64,000 nucleotides of DNA from positions 372,001 to 436,000 of the forward strand of contig NZ_JABRWP010000003.1 in assembly GCF_013249045.1 (NCBI RefSeq). Reading direction: 5' to 3'. This document shows, one piece after another, positions 58,061-64,000 of this stretch. Origin of the DNA: Winogradskyella eckloniae. GTDB lineage: Bacteria > Bacteroidota > Bacteroidia > Flavobacteriales > Flavobacteriaceae. How positions within the stretch are numbered: position 1 is the first letter of the stretch; every line of letters begins with the position of its first letter. A program made the position numbers and the translations under genes. Under the pieces are notes generated by a model. The model had not been told where the DNA came from, did no database searches, and saw only the letters and a list, made by a program, of their open reading frames with translations.

Positions 58061-60927
58061 CAAAACAATCCGAAGCACAACTAGAAAATAACCTAATTAA
58101 ACAATTAGTAGGTTTAGGCTACCAAAACGTAACCATACAAGATGGCGATGCTTTAGTATCTAATTTAAAAGCCCAATTAGAAGCGTTTAATAAAACGGTG
58201 TTTTCTACTAAAGAGTTTGATACTATTTTAAACCATTTAGCAAAAGGCAACGTGTTTGAAAAAGCAAAAACCTTACGCGATCGTTTCAACATTACCAGAG
58301 ACAATGGCGATAGTTTTTATGTGCGCTTTTTTAATAGTGAAGATTGGACGAAAAACTTGTTTCAAGTCACTAATCAAATCACTCAAGAAGGGACTTACAA
58401 AAACCGTTACGATGTAACGTTGTTAGTAAACGGTTTACCTTTAGTGCAAATAGAGTTAAAGCGTCGTGGTTTAGAAATAAAGGAGGCTTTTAACCAGATT
58501 AATCGTTATCAAAGGCATTCGTTTTGGTCTAATCATGGTTTGTTTCAGTATGTGCAATTGTTTGTTATTAGTAATGGCGTAAATACAAAGTATCTAGCCA
58601 ATAATAAATTGCAATCTGTTAAGCAAACCTTCTTTTGGGCAGATGTAAATAATAAAAACATAACAGATGTAACAGCGTTTGCTAGTTCATTTTTAAACCC
58701 AAACCATTTGGGTAAAATGATTGCAAAATATGTGGTACATAACGAAACGCATAAAATATTAATGGTCTTACGTCCTTATCAGTTTTATGCCACAGAAAAG
58801 CTGGTGAATCAAGTCGCTACAAGTAACAACAACGGTTACATTTGGCACACCACAGGTTCTGGTAAAACCTTAACGTCTTTTAAAGCAAGCCAAATTATTA
58901 TGGACTTGCCAAACGTACACAAAGTCGTATTTGTAGTAGACCGTAAAGATTTAGATTACCAAACCATGTTAGAGTTTAATAGCTTTAAAAAAGATAGTGT
59001 AGATGTTACAGACAATACGCAATCTTTGGTTAAGCAATTGACTGACGATTCTAAATTGGTATTAACTACAATTCAAAAACTAAATAATGCTATTTCTAAA
59101 GCCAATTACGAGAAAAGCTTAACGCATTTACAAGATAAAAAAGTGGTCTTTATTTTTGACGAGTGTCATCGCAGTCAGTTTGGAGATACACACAAAAAAA
59201 TTACCGAATATTTTAAAAGCAGCCAACTCTTTGGCTTTACAGGCACACCAATTTTTAAAGACAATGCCTCAAAAAACGATTTAGGAAAACGAACCACCAA
59301 AGATTTATTTGGAGTTTGCTTGCACAAATACGTGATTACAGATGCAATAAAAGACCAAAATGTATTGCGCTTTGGTATTGAGTATGTTGGTAAATACAAG
59401 CAAAAAGGGAATACACTTATAGATATTGAAGTTGAAGCTATTGATACGGCTGAGGTGTTTGCAGATGAAAAGCGACTAGAAAAAATTGCAGATTATATGA
59501 TTGCATATCACAATCAGAAAACGTTTAATAAAGACTATTCGGCATTATTTGCAGTAAGTAATATAGAAACGCTGATTAAGTATTACGACATCTTTAAACG
59601 AAAAAAAGAAGAAGGCGAGCATAATTTACGGATTGCTACTATTTTTAGTTATGGTACTAATGAAGATGATGAAGATGCACAAGATTATATTCCAGGAGAC
59701 CAATTACCACAAGCAGCAGAATCGCAACCGCAATACAAAACTAGCCATACAAGAGAAAAGTTAGACGAATATATTTCGGATTACAACCAAATGTATAATA
59801 CCAGTTTTTCTACTAAAGACAGTCAACAGTTCGAAAACTACTTTAAAGACATCAGTAAGCGTTTAAAAGAACGCGAAAAAACAACATTTCAAGACAAAGA
59901 CCGATTAGACATTGTTATTGTAGTAAATATGATGTTAACAGGTTTTGATGCTAAAAAGGTAAATACATTGTACGTTGATAAAAACCTAAAGTACCATGGT
60001 TTAATACAAGCGTATTCTAGAACCAACAGAATTTTAGGAGAGCAGAAGTCGCAAGGAAATATTTTGTGCTTTAGAAACCTTAAAAAGGTAACAGATGAAG
60101 CGATTACTTTGTTTTCAAACAAGGATGCAATTGAAGATATAATTCTTCCTCCTTACGAGACTATTGCAGAAAAGTTTGATGACGCTTTAAAAAATCTACT
60201 TGAAATTGTACCAACCTTTCAAGAGGTTGATAATTTACCAACTGAAACCGAAGAGTTAGCATTTATACAAGCGTTTAGACGTTTGTTACGTGCTAAAAAT
60301 GTATTAGAGTCGTACACCGATTTTGATTGGGAAGATTTAGGAATTAACGAGCAAACGTTTGAAGATTACAAAAGCAAGTATTTAGATTTATACGATAAGG
60401 TTAAGAATGATAGCCAAAAGCATAAGACATCAATTCTAGACGACATCGACTTTGAGTTAGAACTCATTCATCGCGATCAAATAAATGTAGCATACATTTT
60501 ACAGCTTCTAGCAAAGCTTAAACATGCAAAAACAGAAGATGCTAAAGCACAGAAAAAGGCAATTATCGATATGCTTTCTGGTGATGTTCAATTACGAAGT
60601 AAACGCGAGTTAATAGAGAAGTTTATTGAAGAAAATTTACCACATATTAGTGATGTAGATGCTATTCAAGACGAATTTGAACGCTTTTGGCACGAAGAAA
60701 AGATACTAGCTTTAGCTAAAATTTGTGAAGAAGAACACTTAGACCAAAAACAGTTTAAAAGCTTAATAGAAAGTTATACGGATTATGGAAGAGAACCATT
60801 GCGTGACGATATTTTTAAGTGTCTAGACAACAGACCAAGTATTTTAAAGGCACGTGAAATTGGAGAACGTATTTTAGATAAAATGAAGGAGTTTGTACAG
60901 GTGTTTGTTGATGGAATGACAGGATAA
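58057..60927 (+). CDS. hsdR: Type I restriction-modification system, restriction subunit HsdR
   Basis: A 956-residue motor and nuclease. The N-terminal PD-(D/E)xK domain has YDVTLLVNG and QIELKRR near residues 117-134. The helicase follows with Walker A HTTGSGKT near 263, DECHRSQFGD near 366, GFTGTPIF and the later motif SRTNRI near 655. A C-terminal helical domain binds HsdM/HsdS. The enzyme translocates DNA from unmethylated sites and cuts at distance. All motifs are intact. It is followed by a bidirectional terminator. Confidence 0.96.
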   Translation: MTKQSEAQLENNLIKQLVGLGYQNVTIQDGDALVSNLKAQLEAFNKTVFSTKEFDTILNHLAKGNVFEKAKTLRDRFNITRDNGDSFYVRFFNSEDWTKNLFQVTNQITQEGTYKNRYDVTLLVNGLPLVQIELKRRGLEIKEAFNQINRYQRHSFWSNHGLFQYVQLFVISNGVNTKYLANNKLQSVKQTFFWADVNNKNITDVTAFASSFLNPNHLGKMIAKYVVHNETHKILMVLRPYQFYATEKLVNQVATSNNNGYIWHTTGSGKTLTSFKASQIIMDLPNVHKVVFVVDRKDLDYQTMLEFNSFKKDSVDVTDNTQSLVKQLTDDSKLVLTTIQKLNNAISKANYEKSLTHLQDKKVVFIFDECHRSQFGDTHKKITEYFKSSQLFGFTGTPIFKDNASKNDLGKRTTKDLFGVCLHKYVITDAIKDQNVLRFGIEYVGKYKQKGNTLIDIEVEAIDTAEVFADEKRLEKIADYMIAYHNQKTFNKDYSALFAVSNIETLIKYYDIFKRKKEEGEHNLRIATIFSYGTNEDDEDAQDYIPGDQLPQAAESQPQYKTSHTREKLDEYISDYNQMYNTSFSTKDSQQFENYFKDISKRLKEREKTTFQDKDRLDIVIVVNMMLTGFDAKKVNTLYVDKNLKYHGLIQAYSRTNRILGEQKSQGNILCFRNLKKVTDEAITLFSNKDAIEDIILPPYETIAEKFDDALKNLLEIVPTFQEVDNLPTETEELAFIQAFRRLLRAKNVLESYTDFDWEDLGINEQTFEDYKSKYLDLYDKVKNDSQKHKTSILDDIDFELELIHRDQINVAYILQLLAKLKHAKTEDAKAQKKAIIDMLSGDVQLRSKRELIEKFIEENLPHISDVDAIQDEFERFWHEEKILALAKICEEEHLDQKQFKSLIESYTDYGREPLRDDIFKCLDNRPSILKAREIGERILDKMKEFVQVFVDGMTG

Positions 60928-60991
60928 TTGCATTATTTAGAACTTTTTTTATGTTTATGCACTTTGAAGCAAGCTTCAGTACAACACATAA

Positions 60992-61023
60992 AAAAAGTCC
61001 AGTACTGTTGTACTAGACTTTTT
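60992..61023. terminator. Bidirectional terminator for hsdR and tRNA-Met
   Basis: Arms 60992-61005 and 61010-61023 pair with one mismatch around TGTT; A and T runs on both sides serve both strands. Confidence 0.85.
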
Positions 61024-61029
61024 CTGATG

Positions 61030-61103
61030 TAGCGAGAACGAGATTTGAACTCGTGACCTCTGGGTTATGAATCCAACGCTCTAACCAACTGAGCTACCTC
61101 GCC
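61030..61103 (-). tRNA. tRNA-Met (anticodon CAT)
   Basis: Read on the minus strand, a 74-base cloverleaf: acceptor GGCGAGG paired with TCTCGCT (two G-T pairs), D-arm GCTCAGTTGGTTAGAGC, anticodon loop TTCATAA, and T-arm ACGAG-TTCAAAT-CTCGT. CCA is not encoded. The acceptor and D-arm fit an elongator methionine tRNA; a lysidine-type Ile tRNA with the same anticodon is the alternative. Confidence 0.93.
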
Positions 61104-61282
61104 ATTTTCAATTACGTTGTATAGACTTGTTAATTTTCAAGATTGAATATACGTAATTGCGGCTGCAAATATAAAAACAAATTCTACGACAGCAAACAAT
61201 AAAAACTAAAAAAAATAATTTTAATTTAAAGCTTAAGAATCCATCATAAATTGTATATATTGAGCACATAATATAACTATCT

Positions 61283-61675
61283 ATGGACGATAAAGAAAAA
61301 TTTGAAATGGAGTTTGTGATTCAGGCATCACCAGCTTTACTATATACCTACATATCAACACCTTCTGGCTTATCAGAATGGTTTGCAGATAACGTTAATT
61401 CTCGTGGTGAATTGTTTACTTTTATTTGGGATGGTTCCGAGGAGCAAGCTAAATTATTAAGTAAAAAAAGTGGCGAACGCGTAAAGTTTCGTTGGCTAGA
61501 AGATGACGAGGATGGCTTATCTAATTATTTTGAAATGCGTATTCAGGTCGATGAAATTACAAAAGATGTCTCTTTAATGATTACAGATTTTGCTGAAGAT
61601 GATGAAATTGAAGAAGGAAAAATGCTTTGGACCAACCAAATAGGAAGTCTTAAACAAGTTTTAGGCTCTAGATAG
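61283..61675 (+). CDS. START-like domain protein (SRPBCC superfamily)
   Basis: A 130-residue cytosolic protein with the helix-grip pattern: KFEMEFVIQASPALLYTYIS, then SGLSEWFADNVNSRG, strands FTFIWDGSEEQA and VKFRWLEDDEDG, and a long C-terminal helix (MLWTNQIGSLKQVLGS). It resembles AHSA1/START-like proteins of Bacteroidetes that bind hydrophobic ligands. No operon partner; a strong terminator follows. Confidence 0.88.
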   Translation: MDDKEKFEMEFVIQASPALLYTYISTPSGLSEWFADNVNSRGELFTFIWDGSEEQAKLLSKKSGERVKFRWLEDDEDGLSNYFEMRIQVDEITKDVSLMITDFAEDDEIEEGKMLWTNQIGSLKQVLGSR

Positions 61676-61705
61676 CTAGGAAATAACTTATCTCATTTAT
61701 ATTTG

Positions 61706-61742
61706 TCTCGATTTAATTTAAACCTAAATCGAGATTTTTTTT
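61706..61742 (+). terminator. Rho-independent terminator
   Basis: TCTCGATTTA (61706-61715) pairs perfectly with TAAATCGAGA (61725-61734), then eight T. Confidence 0.9.
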
Positions 61743-61841
61743 GGACATTATTATACTTGCATTTTCAAAGTATAGTCCGTTTTTAATTATTAATGTCTTT
61801 TTTTAAGATGGTTCCTTGAGGGGACTTTAGGGGTGTTTTTT

Positions 61842-62693
61842 ATGGTAAATTTTAACGGTGCATTGCTGTCACAAGCAGATTCTAAACTAACAGTACATAA
61901 TAGAGGTTATAAATATGGCGATGCCCTTTTTGAAACCTTAAAAGTGGTTAATGGTAAAATATTCTTTTGGGAAGATCATTATTTTAGATTAATGGCCTCA
62001 ATGCGTATTTTAAGAATGGAGATTCCTATGAATTTCACTATGGAATTTTTAGAGGTCGAAATCTTAACAACGTTAGAAGCCAACGACTTATTACGAGCAT
62101 CGGCACGTGTAAGACTAAATGTAGATAGAGGTGAAGGCGGTAAATACGCACCAACTGCAGACGCAACAGTAGGTTACCATATTAGTGTAGAACCGCATGA
62201 CAATCCTTTTTATACGATTGATACGCAAGCGGCTTATAGAGTTGATTTATATAAAGATTATTTTGTAGCGCCAGGCTTATTATCGGGTTTAAAGTCTAAT
62301 AATAAAGCCATTCAGGTCATTGGAAGTATTTATGCCAAAGAAAACGACTTTGATAATTGCTTAGTGCTTAATACCAACAAAAGCGTTATTGAAGCCTTAA
62401 ACGGCAATTTATTTTTAGTAAAAGGCGCGCATATAAAAACACCTCCATTAGAAGATGGATGTCTTAAAGGGGTTATGCGAAAGCAAATTTTAGAATTGGT
62501 ATCTAAAGATGTTAATCTCACGGTAGAAGAAGCATCTATAAGTCCGTTTGAACTTCAAAAAGCCGATGAGTTGTTTGTAACCAACGTAATAAAAGGTATT
62601 GTGCCCATTACTAAATATCGTAAGAAAGTATTTAAAAAGGAGTTTGCTCAGGGTTTAATCACGAAGCTAAATGCAAAACTAAGGTTGGTGTAA
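61842..62693 (+). CDS. Aminotransferase class IV (PabC/IlvE-like)
   Basis: A 283-residue PLP enzyme of fold type IV. Landmarks are the start VNFNGALLSQADSKLTVHNRGYKYGDALFE (visible as HNRGYKYGD), Arg in ASARVRLNV, the PLP lysine in LKSNNKA near residue 152, ALNGNLFLV and the C-terminal LFVTNVIKGI. It may be 4-amino-4-deoxychorismate lyase, a branched-chain or a D-amino-acid aminotransferase; sequence alone does not decide. I use ATG 61842 rather than GTG 61833. Convergent with yqgE, four bases apart. Confidence 0.88.
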   Translation: MVNFNGALLSQADSKLTVHNRGYKYGDALFETLKVVNGKIFFWEDHYFRLMASMRILRMEIPMNFTMEFLEVEILTTLEANDLLRASARVRLNVDRGEGGKYAPTADATVGYHISVEPHDNPFYTIDTQAAYRVDLYKDYFVAPGLLSGLKSNNKAIQVIGSIYAKENDFDNCLVLNTNKSVIEALNGNLFLVKGAHIKTPPLEDGCLKGVMRKQILELVSKDVNLTVEEASISPFELQKADELFVTNVIKGIVPITKYRKKVFKKEFAQGLITKLNAKLRLV

Positions 62694-62697
62694 CCTA

Positions 62698-63252
62698 TTA
62701 ATTATAGCTTGGATTTTCTGGCGCATTAGACCAAATGCTATAATCGCCACCGAGTTCTAACATTTTATCGCGCCAAAACGAATTACAAGATTTTGAAATG
62801 ATCTCATTGTTATAGACATTCTCAGAGACTAACCATGCATTAGATTTGAGCTCATTGTCTAGTTGTTTTTCATCCCAACCAGAATAGCCTAAAAAGAATC
62901 GAATATCAGTAGCCGTGATTTTACCGTTATTGATTAGCTCAATCACTACAGCAAAATCGCCACCCCAAAAAATGCCATTAGAAATTTCTACACTGTCGGG
63001 AATAAGGTCTGGAGATTTATGTATAAAATAAAGATTGTCTTGCTCTACAGGACCGCCATTATAAACAGGGAATTCCGAGTCTGTACCATCAATAAGATCT
63101 TTAAGGTTGTACTCTAAAGGTTTGTTTAATATAAAGCCCACAGAACCCAACGCGTTATGGTCTGCTAGGAGTATAACAGCGCGATTAAATGAAATATCTC
63201 CGATGATGGAAGGTTCAGCAATCAGTAGATTACCTTTTTCGGGTTTGTTCAT
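62698..63252 (-). CDS. YqgE/AlgH family protein
   Basis: A 184-residue protein of the UPF0301 family: KGNLLIAEPSIIGDISFNRAVILLADHN at the start (landmark LLIAEP), GSVGFILNKPL, VYNGGPVEQDNLYFIH and RFFLGYSGWDEKQLDNEL. No catalytic role is proven for this family. It follows hup on the same strand in a neighbourhood conserved in Flavobacteria. Confidence 0.93.
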   Translation of the reverse strand: MNKPEKGNLLIAEPSIIGDISFNRAVILLADHNALGSVGFILNKPLEYNLKDLIDGTDSEFPVYNGGPVEQDNLYFIHKSPDLIPDSVEISNGIFWGGDFAVVIELINNGKITATDIRFFLGYSGWDEKQLDNELKSNAWLVSENVYNNEIISKSCNSFWRDKMLELGGDYSIWSNAPENPSYN

Positions 63253-63344
63253 TTTAGGCTTTTAATTAGAGTAATAATCTATTATGAATTACTAAATCTA
63301 GTTTTTTTTTGTTAGATAAACAACTTAAATGCCTTAAAATTAGG

Positions 63345-63372
63345 ACAAAAAAAAACCTGCTCATGGAGCAGG
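63345..63372 (-). terminator. Terminator of hup
   Basis: Minus-strand CCTGCTC-CAT-GAGCAGG followed by nine T. It ends 26 bases after the hup stop. Confidence 0.9.
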
Positions 63373-63397
63373 CTTTATATTTTAAACTAAATATGTC

Positions 63398-63670
63398 TTA
63401 GTTTACTGCGCTACTTAAGTCAGAACCTGCCTTAAATTTCACAACATTTTTAGCTTTGATTTTGATAGTTTTACCAGTTTGTGGGTTTCTTCCATCTCTT
63501 GCCGCTCTTTTAGAAACTGACCAAGAACCAAATCCTACTAAAGATACTCTGTTACCTTTTTGTAAAGATCCTTCAATATCAACTAATAAAGAGTCTAATG
63601 CTTTTTTTGCTGCTGCTTTAGTGATTCCAGCATTCTCTGCCATTCCGTTGATTAAATCTGTTTTGTTCAT
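63398..63670 (-). CDS. HU family DNA-binding protein
   Basis: A 90-residue nucleoid protein: MNKTDLINGMAENAGITKAA, the dimer core KALDSLLVDIEGSLQKGNRV, GFGSWSVSKRAARDGRNPQT (the DNA-binding arm with GRNPQTG) and KFKAGSDLSS. HU bends DNA and shapes the nucleoid. I use ATG 63670; an upstream in-frame extension to 63736 is not conserved. A terminator follows. Confidence 0.97.
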   Translation of the reverse strand: MNKTDLINGMAENAGITKAAAKKALDSLLVDIEGSLQKGNRVSLVGFGSWSVSKRAARDGRNPQTGKTIKIKAKNVVKFKAGSDLSSAVN

Positions 63671-63867
63671 AAAATTATAATTTAAATTTGTTAAATAATT
63701 CGATTTTAAATAAGTGTTGTTAAAATCCGTAGACAAAATTATTAGTAATATTCAGCTACACAAGTAATAGCAAGGGAAAAACGGATTTTTGTTGATAACT
63801 TGAGGCATTTGTTAATAACCAAGATGCATTTTAACGGATTTTTCACAAATCCAATGTTTACAAGGGT

Positions 63868-64000
63868 TTACAGCATTTTTGCGGAGGAAGAAAATCGAAA
63901 GCCGTTCAGAAGTGATTTTACTGGCATTTTTCGCTTGCCTGGCAATTGAATTTCTAAAATATTTATGTAACCGCCTTGGCATGATACTTTTAGCGCATCT
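63868..64000 (-). CDS. fmt: Methionyl-tRNA formyltransferase, C-terminal end (partial)
   Basis: The visible 43 codons on the minus strand read DALKVSCQGGYINILEIQLP, then GKRKMPVKSLLNGFRFSS, ending ...AKML with TAA at 63868-63870. This matches the C-terminal OB-like domain of Fmt (ILEIQLPGKRKM, LLNGF). Fmt formylates initiator Met-tRNA. The gene continues beyond the right edge; fmt next to an HU gene is usual in Flavobacteria. Confidence 0.85.
   Translation of the reverse strand, partial: DALKVSCQGGYINILEIQLPGKRKMPVKSLLNGFRFSSSAKML

Overview
The window reads as chromosome of a marine-type member of the Flavobacteriaceae (Bacteroidetes). The DNA is AT-rich, start codons lack Shine-Dalgarno sequences, and several promoters carry the Bacteroidetes -7 element TAnnTTTG. 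Type IX secretion (T9SS) sorting domains, SprB-type repeats and a PorP/SprF protein are present, with flavobacterial gene neighbourhoods such as rpsF-rpsR-rplI and fmt-hup-yqgE. The species cannot be named from what is here.

Layout. 1-4162: tail of an upstream gene, then a TetR-controlled set (TetR, Tat-exported haloacid dehalogenase, SDR oxidoreductase, lipoprotein) and a membrane protein/XRE regulator pair. 4170-16027: housekeeping and stress genes (sirtuin, trmH, DEAD-box helicase, DsbA-like protein, a TetR/carboxymuconolactone decarboxylase pair, rdgB, hibernation factor, rlmH, nadC, BrkB protein) and a LytTR two-component pair reaching 17804. 17968-23407: small envelope proteins, many unrecognised. 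23482-32637: priA, an orphan LytTR regulator, the ribosomal operon, a glycerophosphodiesterase-like lipoprotein, a MacB-type permease and hisS. 32696-43997: two very large T9SS cargo proteins facing away from each other, plus a PorP/SprF protein. 44056-46587: an acetyltransferase, unknown genes and decayed coding sequence. 46830-53850: a two-component system with a tiny lipoprotein in front and an unusual operon behind. 54006-60927: a type I restriction-modification island with two extra nuclease-like genes and palindromic repeats, several read in frame inside hsdM and hsdS. 61030-64000: tRNA-Met, START-like protein, aminotransferase class IV, yqgE, hup and the end of fmt.

The most interesting part is 46830-53850. 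A NarL-type kinase and regulator are followed by three promoters that share one architecture: a palindrome of the form TTACGG-N4-CCGTAA (complete at two, degenerate in its left half at the third) whose centre lies exactly 29.5 bases before the TA of the -7 element. They would drive a short non-coding transcript ending at a strong terminator, a small lipoprotein, and an operon of a TerB-like protein, a membrane/coiled-coil protein, a von Willebrand A-like lipoprotein and a secreted DNase I-fold hydrolase. I read this as a signal-controlled envelope stress or defence system related in composition to the Ter systems. Its link to the neighbouring regulator is inference from position and motif. The kinase gene itself starts inside a textbook intrinsic terminator, which suggests attenuation.
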